From: Phanerodontia chrysosporium
Taxonomy: Eukaryota > Basidiomycota > Agaricomycetes > Polyporales > Phanerochaetaceae
DNA length: 64,000 bases
Reading direction: 5' to 3'
NCBI GenBank assembly: GCA_001910725.1
Contig: MJGA01000021.1
Coordinates: 1 to 64,000 of the forward strand
Of this stretch, positions 26,379-35,975 are shown in pieces; position 1 is the first letter of the stretch, and each line of letters opens with the position of its first letter. The notes below the pieces were generated by a model, which saw nothing but the letters and a program-made list of their open reading frames with translations, ran no database searches and was not told the DNA's origin. Made by a program: the position numbers and the translations under genes.

Positions 26379-29300
26379 ATGTCAGGAGATCCTCCGACGC
26401 CTACGTTTTCGTCTACGTCTTCGCCACCGTCGTCAGTACCGTCATTGTCAAGCACGTCGTCCCGACCTACGTCACCTCAGCAAGTAGTTGGTTCCACGTC
26501 ACACGCGTCTACGTCGTCAAGTGTTCACGTTACGGTTCGGGGTTTAGCATCCAGGTCATCGAGGATGCCTGCTGGTTCGTCGCAAGTTCAAGGCCAGCAG
26601 CAGCAGCAGCCTCAGGGTCAGCCCCATGTGCAGTCATCGCAACAGACAGCACAGGCTACCATGGCTGCAGCTGCACCCCTAGGAGGTGGTGTAGTCGACC
26701 TACCCCTCCCAGGTCAGAAAGGAGCTCCTAAGAAGTTCACAGGAAAGCATTCAGATGTGCTTCCGTTCCTGTATTTCTATGAGCGCCTTTGTCAGAAGCA
26801 CAATGTTACGTCAGACCAAGACATGGTCGAGAGCATTACACAGTATTGCTCACGTAGTGTGCGCAAGTTCATGGAGGGTTTGCCAAGCTATCGAACCCCC
26901 AGCTGGGCATCCTTTGTTCACAGCATAAAGAAGTATTATGAAGCGGACAAGGATTCCAAGCGTTTTGCTACCAGAGATCTGGAGAAGCTCGCTCGTCGTT
27001 CTAGGACTAAGTCTATCAAGACAATGAAGGCTTGGGCCAAGTATATGCGAGACTTCATCCGGATTGCTGGTTGGTTGAAGAATCACAACAGGCTTTCAGA
27101 CTACGACTACAAGTATTTCTGCTGGATAGGAATTCCTGAATCCTTCAGAAACTTACTTGAGTCTCGGCTTGTTGCTAAGCTTCCCAACTATGACCTCGCA
27201 GAACCCTTCAATGTGGATGATGTGGTCGAGGTAGCAGAGTCTCTCTTGCATCGTTGTCGCTTTGATCGAGATCGTTTACTATCAGATACAGAAGTAGATG
27301 AATCTGGAAATGAGACAACGTCAGACTCAGATGAATCAGATTCAGGATCAGGAGAAGAAGACCTATCTGAAGATGACTTTATCAGCAAGAGGAAGAGGAA
27401 GAAGAAGAAGAAGCGAGAGTCGTCAAGGGTTAGAGAAGGGAAGAAGAAGACCCAGGTAGCGAAGAAGTCATCGAAGCGCTCAGTCAAGTTCAAGAAGACA
27501 GAGCATGGGTCTTCATCTGAAAGCGACTTTGATGCCCCATCGTCACGTATGACATTACGTCCACCCACTCCTAACAAGGAACTGTCTAGGGATGATCTTG
27601 AAATTGAGGAATTAATCACGCAGATGCAAGGAATGCGGATTGATGATCCTGCTTACGCAGTGGCCTATTTCCGGGCCTGTAACAGGAACCCCTTAGTCAA
27701 GAGCATTGTGGCAGCACCAGTAGATCGGAGACGGGCTTCTGCACCACCAGCGCCTCCATTAGCGCCAAGAGCCAGGAACGCAGATCGTGATCCACCACCC
27801 CATTTTGGAAATGGATCTTCGTCGTTCTCGGATAGAATGGAGGATTGCCTCTGTTTCGGATGTGGACTTACAGGACACACCATGAATAGATGCGAGAAGC
27901 TGCAGGAGTACTTTGCTAATGGAATCATCACCAGAAATGAGAGCGGTCAAATTATTCTCACCAATGGTGGTATTCTATTCAAGCGACGTAATGAAGATTG
28001 GATATCAGCCATCAAGCGAGCCACTACGCCTCAGGCTAACTTTGTTTCAGTCCAGGCAACCCAGCGCCAAGCGACTCAAACGAAGTTTGCATCTGCAAGA
28101 AGGCAAGCTCCGGTTCACTACTACTCAAGTGAATCAGAGCAGGTGGAAAGTGATGGTTACGGTGACTTCGCAGAAGATGAAGAAGAGGAGGAAGAGAAGG
28201 AAGTGGAGGTCCTTGAGGCTACTAGGTCTACCCGAGGCATTACTACAAATCGTAAGGAGCGCTTTGACGGTGTATGGTTACCCTCTTCTAAGCAAGCAGA
28301 AGAGCGGGCAAAGAAAAACCTTCCACCTGTTACAGTAAAGCGTGGTCCTCCAAGGAATGCCCGTAAGGATACAGATCAGCGACAGGTGCAAGTACCTGTA
28401 CCTGTACCGGTTCCAGACCCAGTACCAGTGCCAGTGGATATTCCCCCTATTGCGTTTGACACCCATGATGATGACGCATTCATGGAGGATTTGACTCAGC
28501 CATCCCTTAAGCAGAAGGAAAAACAGCGAGCAGAACCCATGAGGGAAGGAACCACTACTCGAACAGGACCTTCAGGGAGCAAGACGGATGCAGAAGGAGT
28601 TCAGCGCAGACAGCCACGACGTTCAGAGATCCAAGCTCTTGTGAACCCAAGGACTGTGCTGGACAAGGTCTTGAATGCCCCTCTTACGTTGGGAGTAGGG
28701 GAGTTTTTGGCAGTTTCACAAGAAATGTCAAAGCAGGTACAAGAAGCTATCAAGCCTAAGAATGCCCTAGGCAAGTCCAAAGCGTTGGACAAGGCTATGA
28801 TCTCACAAGTCAAAGAACGCGACACATTCTTTGACACAGCAACTTGTGCTACAGCTTCCGCATTTCCCACTCGGCATCGAGGTCAACTCATTCGCTTCAG
28901 AATTGAGATTGACGGAAGCCCTATTACGGCAATTGTTGATACGGGATCTCAGCTAAATATTGTTAATCGCAAGATTTGGCAGAACACCGTAGGACGTCCA
29001 ATTGACGTCACAAGGCAAATTGTAATGGGAGATGCCAATGGTGGTGAAGGACTGCTGCAAGGCTTTGTGCCTGATGTTCCATTAACCTGTGGTGCTGTAG
29101 TCACCCGGGCTAGTCTGTTTATTGGAACTCAGCCACCCTTCGATCTATTGCTTGGAAGACCTTGGCAGCGAGGAAACTATGTTAGCATTGATGAGCGTCG
29201 GGATGGAACATACCTGCTATTCAAAGACCAGTCTTTGGTAGTCAGGTATGAAATGCTAGTCACTCCTGAATACGATGTTGATCCTGCACTGCAGGAATAT

Positions 29301-31187
29301 CTAGACCGTACTCACCATCTAGTCAATATGGTGACAGGCATAGATACGTCAGATATTGACATCGAGTTCGAGTACAAGCAGCCCCGGTTAGAACGACGTC
29401 AGTCAGGGCGAACAGCCAGAATGATCCAAGCAGCTCGTATTCAAGAGGTGAATACAGACGTTGAAGACGAGGAGCTGTTAACAGATTATTCTGAAGCTGA
29501 GAGTTACGCTACATCAAGCTATACTACATCACCCCCGCTAAGTCCTACAGCAAGCCTTGAAAGCATTGACACAATTATCGACCTTGAGTCCAGCGATGAA
29601 GATACTGATGGCGGTGCTGAATCAGACAGCAGTTATGCAAGCGCCAGCAGTGACGTCATACGATGGTTGGACTTACAAGAGTCAGAGGATAATGAAGACG
29701 AGTCAATGGAAGGCGAGGAGTCGGAAGATGTACCTGAACTAGAACCTACGACAGATGCTTACGACAAGAGAGAAGGCAGCGCAGAGGTGTACTATGCGTC
29801 ACGCCCCTCTCAACTGCATCAGATGTCGGAAGAGGAGCCAGCCGAAGATGAATATAATGAGCCGGGACCCATACTTGTTAACGAGGATTCGCACGTACCC
29901 GAACGTGGTCCTCCTGGACGGAGTTTATGGGAGCTCATTGTTGAAACTGTGCAAAACTCTGTAAATAAGGTTCTAGATGAAGGGTCAGCAAATTCATCGG
30001 ACATGCAACGGCGCGCACATACCTTGGAAGTACAGCATGGCACAAGGGCCATGGACGAGCAGCGGCGTCAAGAGGATACTTGCCGTGCTGCCTTGCTTGC
30101 CACTGATGTGCCGTACGGGCTGATTGACTTAGAGTGTATTCAGTCTAGCCAGGTATCTAACGGAAGATACGCTGATGAAGCTAGGGCTGACGTACCTCTA
30201 GAAGAAGCAAATAGCCTGCACGATGTTGAGATGACTGCTGACACTGGTTCCGCCGAGGATGAGATACCTGAACCACGGGAGAATGTGTTCAGTGTCCAGG
30301 TCGTAGGAAGGAAGGTTAGCAAGAGGGATAAGGTGAAGGAAGGAAAGGGAAACGCACCGGATGAATACATCATACCCACGGTCACAGACCTGTCAGAGCA
30401 AGACACAGGGGACCCTGGCAGTATGAGGGTGGAAGAAGATCCGTGCGTAGAGGGAAAGGGTAGAGATGATGAGGAGAGAATGGAGGACAACGTTGAAAAG
30501 GCGGATCAGTCAGGGGAAGGCAGTAGCAGTGAAAACAACTCACCTACAGACTCTCAGACGGAGAGTGTTACTTCTGATGACGAGACCTCAGACAGCGGGT
30601 CTGAGGCAGATCCGTGGCAGATAATTCACGATGAGTACGATGACAAGCATGAGGAAGTAAGGCAGAGTCGACGTACCATTGAGAAATGTCTTGCCCGACA
30701 TTTGAGACACGAGTTGAAGGAGATCGACAAAGCTGAGGAACGCGAAGGTTACTCGCGTGACTTGCTTTGCTGGTTGGCTGACGACATCCGCGTACGCTGT
30801 AAGGACGACCACGATCAGGTATGGCGCGAGCTCGCACAAGATTTTTGGGAAGAGACTCGCCGTCTGATTGAGGCTGAGCAGTACGAGCTCAAAGCCTTGG
30901 GAAGAGACTGTCCTCAGGATGTTCCTGCAAAATGTGAGGCTCAGAGCGGCGGGAGGCCGCGCTGTAATCTGCTTAAAGCAGGGCATGTTCTCAGTGTGCA
31001 GGTGGGAGATTCGGACACGCTAGCGGAAAGTGTTCAAGCCCTCAACCTAGAAGAAGGAAGTCAGCCAGACGTGGAAATGCGCGATGAAAGCGTACCTAGG
31101 GTACTTACGGAGCCTGGAACCCCAGTGCTTCAGCCACTGGATACATTCCCAGTACCAGGAAACGCACCGTTACCATTAACACGGTAG
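26379..31187 (+). CDS. gag-pr: Giant A Gag-protease with long acidic C-terminal tail
   Basis: 1602 codons starting MSGDPPTPTFSS. A Ser/Gln-rich leader is followed by a retrotransposon capsid region (VLPFLYFYERLCQKHNV to about residue 300), a Lys/Glu-rich spacer, a CCHC knuckle CFGCGLTGHTMNRC (about 490), and an aspartic protease with AIVDTGSQLNIV and LLLGRPW (about 850-940). The last 600 residues form an acidic, apparently disordered tail with repeated short DVP/IPEP words. The tail ends in TAG at 31185-31187, and ORF2 continues in the same frame, so readthrough would fuse them. Element B carries the same domains as two overlapping frames. Confidence 0.93.
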   Translation: MSGDPPTPTFSSTSSPPSSVPSLSSTSSRPTSPQQVVGSTSHASTSSSVHVTVRGLASRSSRMPAGSSQVQGQQQQQPQGQPHVQSSQQTAQATMAAAAPLGGGVVDLPLPGQKGAPKKFTGKHSDVLPFLYFYERLCQKHNVTSDQDMVESITQYCSRSVRKFMEGLPSYRTPSWASFVHSIKKYYEADKDSKRFATRDLEKLARRSRTKSIKTMKAWAKYMRDFIRIAGWLKNHNRLSDYDYKYFCWIGIPESFRNLLESRLVAKLPNYDLAEPFNVDDVVEVAESLLHRCRFDRDRLLSDTEVDESGNETTSDSDESDSGSGEEDLSEDDFISKRKRKKKKKRESSRVREGKKKTQVAKKSSKRSVKFKKTEHGSSSESDFDAPSSRMTLRPPTPNKELSRDDLEIEELITQMQGMRIDDPAYAVAYFRACNRNPLVKSIVAAPVDRRRASAPPAPPLAPRARNADRDPPPHFGNGSSSFSDRMEDCLCFGCGLTGHTMNRCEKLQEYFANGIITRNESGQIILTNGGILFKRRNEDWISAIKRATTPQANFVSVQATQRQATQTKFASARRQAPVHYYSSESEQVESDGYGDFAEDEEEEEEKEVEVLEATRSTRGITTNRKERFDGVWLPSSKQAEERAKKNLPPVTVKRGPPRNARKDTDQRQVQVPVPVPVPDPVPVPVDIPPIAFDTHDDDAFMEDLTQPSLKQKEKQRAEPMREGTTTRTGPSGSKTDAEGVQRRQPRRSEIQALVNPRTVLDKVLNAPLTLGVGEFLAVSQEMSKQVQEAIKPKNALGKSKALDKAMISQVKERDTFFDTATCATASAFPTRHRGQLIRFRIEIDGSPITAIVDTGSQLNIVNRKIWQNTVGRPIDVTRQIVMGDANGGEGLLQGFVPDVPLTCGAVVTRASLFIGTQPPFDLLLGRPWQRGNYVSIDERRDGTYLLFKDQSLVVRYEMLVTPEYDVDPALQEYLDRTHHLVNMVTGIDTSDIDIEFEYKQPRLERRQSGRTARMIQAARIQEVNTDVEDEELLTDYSEAESYATSSYTTSPPLSPTASLESIDTIIDLESSDEDTDGGAESDSSYASASSDVIRWLDLQESEDNEDESMEGEESEDVPELEPTTDAYDKREGSAEVYYASRPSQLHQMSEEEPAEDEYNEPGPILVNEDSHVPERGPPGRSLWELIVETVQNSVNKVLDEGSANSSDMQRRAHTLEVQHGTRAMDEQRRQEDTCRAALLATDVPYGLIDLECIQSSQVSNGRYADEARADVPLEEANSLHDVEMTADTGSAEDEIPEPRENVFSVQVVGRKVSKRDKVKEGKGNAPDEYIIPTVTDLSEQDTGDPGSMRVEEDPCVEGKGRDDEERMEDNVEKADQSGEGSSSENNSPTDSQTESVTSDDETSDSGSEADPWQIIHDEYDDKHEEVRQSRRTIEKCLARHLRHELKEIDKAEEREGYSRDLLCWLADDIRVRCKDDHDQVWRELAQDFWEETRRLIEAEQYELKALGRDCPQDVPAKCEAQSGGRPRCNLLKAGHVLSVQVGDSDTLAESVQALNLEEGSQPDVEMRDESVPRVLTEPGTPVLQPLDTFPVPGNAPLPLTR

Positions 31188-31205
31188 CGTTGGCGGCCAG
31201 AGCTA

Positions 31206-34200
31206 GTGAGTGATCCTCTGACGGAAGAGGATGTTATCCCCATCCTGGCGGATGAGGATGCCTGGCTAGAACTGGTAGGTCTTAGGTATGTGAACGGAGA
31301 GGAAATCGCGCACCGAGAATGGCGCGAGACTGTGCGCAAGGCGAAATGCGTTCTACGAGACCGGTTGCGTGAGATCGACGAGGATGAAAGGAATGGCACT
31401 TACCCACCGCCACCAAGAGACCTATGGATTAGCGCACGAAGCGATCGGGCCTCCGCAGAACGCCTCTTTGATGTCGAGTGTGACTCGGCGTCAAGAGACC
31501 TCTGGGTGCGCCGTAGTGCACTGTTCAGGCAGCTGGAGAACGAGCGGAGCGCCGTTCGACGCGTCTTCGGCCGGCAGCGAATGCCAGGCCTTCATGCTGG
31601 ACCACCTGATGAAGGGGGACTTGAGGGGACGCGCTATTCAGCACACGAACGCGAGCGCGAACGCGAAGACTCAGAACCTGCAAGTGGCACCATGACGTCA
31701 GTAGATCAATCCTCGGTACCTGCAGAAGACGTACCTTGGGCTGGGCTGGCGCTTGCGCGACAGGAGCTGAGAGGGGAAGGATGCCCGGCGGCCGAAAGAA
31801 CCGACACTGCACAAACGCGTGCAGGACCCCTGGCACCCATGCGCGTACGCGAAGTTCCCGGGTCCGCGACGCGACAGGACCGCGGCTTGCCGAGTTTTGT
31901 GCTTGAGGGTGCAAACCAAACGAATGGCTCGATCTGTGAAGGGCAAAGGGTATGTCAAACGTCTCAGAGAGTGAGAGAAAGGCATACCTGCACAGCAGAG
32001 GCCCCGAACGGCCGCCGAGTCGCTGAAAGCCTCGACGCACCATGTTTGACGCGAGTGCAGACTCCTGAATGCACACAAGACGTTAGCGAACCCGAGAGGG
32101 ACCCTGAAGCAAGCTGTAGGCGTACCTTTGGAAATGAGCGGGGCAGTGAAGCTGCCGCGCGGCTCGCTGACATGTTTTCGCGGCGCTGCGCCGACGCACA
32201 TGTGCAGGTGTATGAAGGGCATTGGGCACCTAAAGAAAGGTGTGAGTGGCTCGGACGCGTAGCAGGGCAGTACATACCTACGATGCACACCTCGTGCGCT
32301 GCCCTGAGTCCGGATTCGTTGAGGACTGGCACGTCTGAAAGCTGCCAGGGTCGAGGGGAAGTCGCCCAGGTACCCCAGGGCATAGGGGACTTCTGTGACC
32401 GAAACGGGAGAGTTAGCAGGCCAGAGAGTGATAAGGAGCAGAAGGGGGACTCACCAGAACGTGTTCTCCGGCTGCTCAGCTCGAGTCTTGGCTATAGACT
32501 GACGTTTTCGCCTGTTTGCACGACTTCTGAGCCTTCTCGACGCGTTCTCAGCATGTCCGACGCTTGGGACATGCAGCTCGTGCATCATGAGCCGCATGGC
32601 CATCTGGGTATTCACGTTTCTGGGTCGTCCTTGTTTACGCACGAAGTCCTGGGCCCCGGTCGCGACGCGATCTCCTTCCGTGTGCCGACGCAATGCTTCC
32701 CCTTCAATCAGGCCCTCTGGTACGCATACAACGCGAGGCTATACCTCACCGTGCGACCAGGGCATGGCCTGCTTGGAGTCTTCGCAATGCGCCCGCGCCT
32801 CGGACGATACTTCAACGCGGACACGCCAGGCGACGACCACGCGATCCTGAAGTTCAAGACGGACGACGGCGCAGCCTTCTACATTCCTCTGGCAGAGCCA
32901 GGGAAAGGCACCGTCGCCCGGGTCAGTATCACGACTCAGCTGCTCACGGGGTGCCTCGTACCTGAGATGTACCAGGCCGGCGACCATATGTTTCCTATGA
33001 TTGTCGCCCCGCAGCACCTTGTGCAGCTCCTTGAGGAGACGGATGGACTCTTTCGTGAGTACGAAACGCATGTGCGAGGATTATTGGTACTCACCTATGA
33101 TCCCCCGCCCCCAGTTCCTGAGTTCAAGGCTGCGCTCGGCCGTGTTCGCGAAATCATGGAGCGCGACCACCCTGACGTCGAGATCTTCGGCCGCGACCGG
33201 CTGCGGATTACTTGGCCGTGGGGAAAATGGGTGCTGGATAGGAATGGGAACATGCAGGCGCTGAGGGATGAAGAAGAAACGTACCAGGAGGACGAGATGG
33301 AGGATGTGAGGAAACGGCGCGACGACGAGAAGCCGCGGCCAGAGTTGATACCGCTGCCGCAAGCGGTGTTTGACTTTGCTGGCCAGAGGGTGCAGTCGCC
33401 GTCGAGCCGTCGAGAGGAGCAGGGACTAGTAGAGAATGGACCGAGGAGGGATGAGATGAGGGCACGCAAGACCGAGGCGAAGAGGTTCTGCGAGCAAGCG
33501 CGACTGCTGATCGCCGGGTATGCGGCCCTCAAGTCCGGTAAGCCGTGTGATGGGCATGATCGCAGGTACGCACGTGAAAAGCCACGCGAGCGAGGCACTG
33601 ACACAAAGCCGCCCAGACTTCTGGCCACAGACAGCAGCCCGCACATGGTTGTTCCCCGGCCCGAACTGGAGCGGTCGGACATCACCGACTTCTTCAAGTC
33701 GCTGACAGCCGACCTGGGCGCGCCCGTCTCCGAGGACCCACGGCGGCGCTGGTTCCCAATCAGGCTTGCCGTCGGGCCAGGACCTTCAACCGCGGCAAGT
33801 GCCGAAGGCGCATCAAGCTCGGGCTCGGTGTCGCCTACGGCTTACTCTGCCGGGTCTCCGCTCTCGTCAACCACTTCGTTCCACACGCCCCCCATCCCTT
33901 TCAGCCCTCCACGCCCAGCGACCGCATCACCCCGTATCGATGTCGGACGACGTACTCAAGACGTGCACGAGGCCCTCAAGGCTGTCAAGGAGGTGATGAG
34001 GGAAGTAGGAGTTGGACGAGAACACGGAGAGTTACACGGGACTCCTGCAGGAGCAGGAGAAGGTATGCTTCACGCCGCTCGGACTGCGCTGACGCCCTAT
34101 TTGTGCCGAGACACAGATTCGGCGCACCGACAGGCACTGCGTTCCTCGCAGGTCCTGCACATCAACGCTGCAGTCGAGGCCGACGTGATCGAGAGGCCGC

Positions 34201-35473
34201 CTACACCATACCTCAAGCCGGTGGACGAGCACGTGGTTCCCCGCTACGGAACGGCTGACTTCTCCCCCTCTCCACTCCAGCTACCCTCGCCGCTGTTGAA
34301 CCATGTGCCCAACGGACTCACGCTGTCGCCGCAGAAGCAGCACGTCATACCACGCACGGTACGCACGCAGCCGCTGAGACTGCCTTGGCATGGCGCTGAC
34401 GAGGCCGCGCAGAGTTCTACCAGCCCAGCCTCGCCCAGCAGCAGCTGTCCAAGCCTGGTACTCAGCTCCCCCCACGACGATGACGCTCTCAGCATGCTAT
34501 ACGAGCGGCTGGAGGAGGGGCAGCACAACGCCAGCAACTACGACGCATGGAATGCCGCGTTCACGGCGAACGCGGACAGCATGGACGTAGAAGAGCCAGA
34601 CACTCGGGCAGCACCACCACAAGATGACTTCGAGGTGCTCGACGAGGCGGTCATCGAAGAGGCTCGGCGCGAGTTCGTACACCGCGCTACACGCAACGAC
34701 TTGGACGCACGCATGGATGAAGAAGAACGGCCCTTTCGGACACCACCGGCAGCTCCAGCTCTGCTAGTACGCAAGAGTCCCCCGAGTCTGCGATCGAGGA
34801 GCCTTACACCAGGCCGCTCACCATCGAGGAAGCACGCGCCGCCGGCCCTCCGCCTTCCGTGGTCGCGCCCGCCCCGCGCATCCCCTTACCAGCGCGCCCT
34901 CGATTCGCACCGACGTTCACGTATCAGCAGCAAGCGACTCACGGACAAGGCGAAGGCATGCCCAGGGTCAGAGAGTCCGCAGGCGAGCTACACTCGCTAC
35001 TGCGCCTCCCCAACCCTAAGCAGGCCTTCGCTCGGTACCAGCGCGACGGATACCTCGGGACCCTCGCCCTGGCAGGAGCTGCAGCAGTACGCAATACCGC
35101 GATCCCAGCCCTTCACAGCGAAGTCAACGACGCTGTCCACGCTGGACTCCTGCAAGACATGGTTGACGCACGCAGTGGGAAGACCGAGCTCTCCGTCGAG
35201 ATGCTCGAGATGTTCTACCCGTACCACGAGGACCGCGACACGCCCTACCTGTACCCCGAGGAGCAGATGTTCTTGCGACGCTGCATCTTCTTTTGGACGG
35301 CGCGGAACTCCCTCGGCCAGCACGACGAACGCATCAAGTGGCTTCAAAGCCTCCTCCACCTGCAGTCAGGCAACCGGGCAGACAATCGCAACGTCCGACG
35401 TATGCGCCAGAATGGGCGCCTTGGCCCTGCAGGACGCGGACGCGATGTGGTCACCTACGGGGGATCGCTTTGA
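31206..35473 (+). CDS. Giant A ORF2: conserved accessory protein of unknown function
   Basis: Sense frame from 31206 (no early ATG; likely made by readthrough of the TAG at 31185). It shares three blocks with ORF2 of element B: an N-terminal coiled region (residues 15-125, REIDEDERNGTYPP and ISARSDRASAE); a compact domain (about 455-680) with YLTVRPGHG, IPLAEPGKGTV, LLTGC and DGLFREYE; and a C-terminal block (PNPKQAFARYQRDGYLG, YPYHEDRDTPYLYPEEQ). The last block lies in another frame from about 34741, after one missing base near CCCTTT at 34731-34736, and ends TGA at 35471-35473. The sequence between the blocks is not conserved. I do not recognise the protein; env-like, nucleocapsid or chromatin roles are open. 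Confidence 0.75.
31525..32454 (-). other. Antisense intron-like cassettes inside A ORF2
   Basis: On the minus strand five segments have donor, branch and acceptor signals of this genome's introns: 32393-32454 (GTGAGT, GCTAAC, CACAG), 32230-32277 (GTATGT, TTTAG), 32065-32125 (GTACGC, GCTAAC, TTCAG), 31934-31987 (GTATGC, TTTGAC, CACAG) and 31678-31734 (GTACGT, CTACTGAC, TGCAG). Spacing between them is 77-199 bp, like host exons. From the ATG at 32383 the spliced frame stays open for 212 codons to 31525, but three of the four introns used are multiples of three, so this is weak coding evidence. No similarity to the B antisense reading is seen. Confidence 0.45.
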
Positions 35474-35975
35474 AGCGGTAAGTGCTTCGTTTGATGCAGC
35501 CACTGTTCCACGGCAGGCTAACGGACGACTTCTCGCAGTAGTAGAGTCATTGCCGAGGACAGTCGAGGACGCATCAGGGTGGCAGCGGCGCGATAGCTGC
35601 CACCGCGGTATGTTTTCATGGTTTACGACGTTTCTGTGTTTTCTTTTGACTTTGTTTCGATTTTCTTTTCTTTTGTTTGTATGGCCAGGACCCACGGACG
35701 CTTACGTAGCCGACTCGCACGCGTTATACGCAACCGGCTCACGAGCCGTATGGCTCTTCGCAGGCGAGAACGGACTCGAGCGCGGCCTGGCGCGGATTCT
35801 TGGACTTGGGACTCGTACGTTAGACTTTATATGCGCCGCTGACGCTTTTTGTTGTGTTTCGGACTCGGACAGATTTTCTTTGGATTTTTCTGACTTTTCT
35901 GTGGATTTTTCTGACTATTCTTTCGATTTTTCTTATCTTTTTTTCGGATTTGGACTTAGTACTACGGACGCGAAC

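Noticed and set aside
30588..30986. Antisense 132-codon ORF with membrane-like helices
   Set aside because: Leu/Val-rich reading is expected opposite a Glu-rich coiled coil in the sense tail; no start, splice or conservation support.
34859..35473. Separate 204-codon gene
   Set aside because: It is the C-terminal block of A ORF2 in another frame after a one-base loss; the joint aligns with B ORF2.
35608..35688. Sense-strand intron in the A Pol leader
   Set aside because: GT, a T-rich tract and CAG are present, but the segment is in frame and no matching intron is clear in B. Left as a note on Pol.
34741..35970. Continuous sense reading of the 2294-codon A frame through this stretch as protein
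   Set aside because: Here the frame gives Ser/Arg/Thr-rich sequence with no match to B, while the neighbouring frame matches. The long open frame is accidental in GC-rich DNA.
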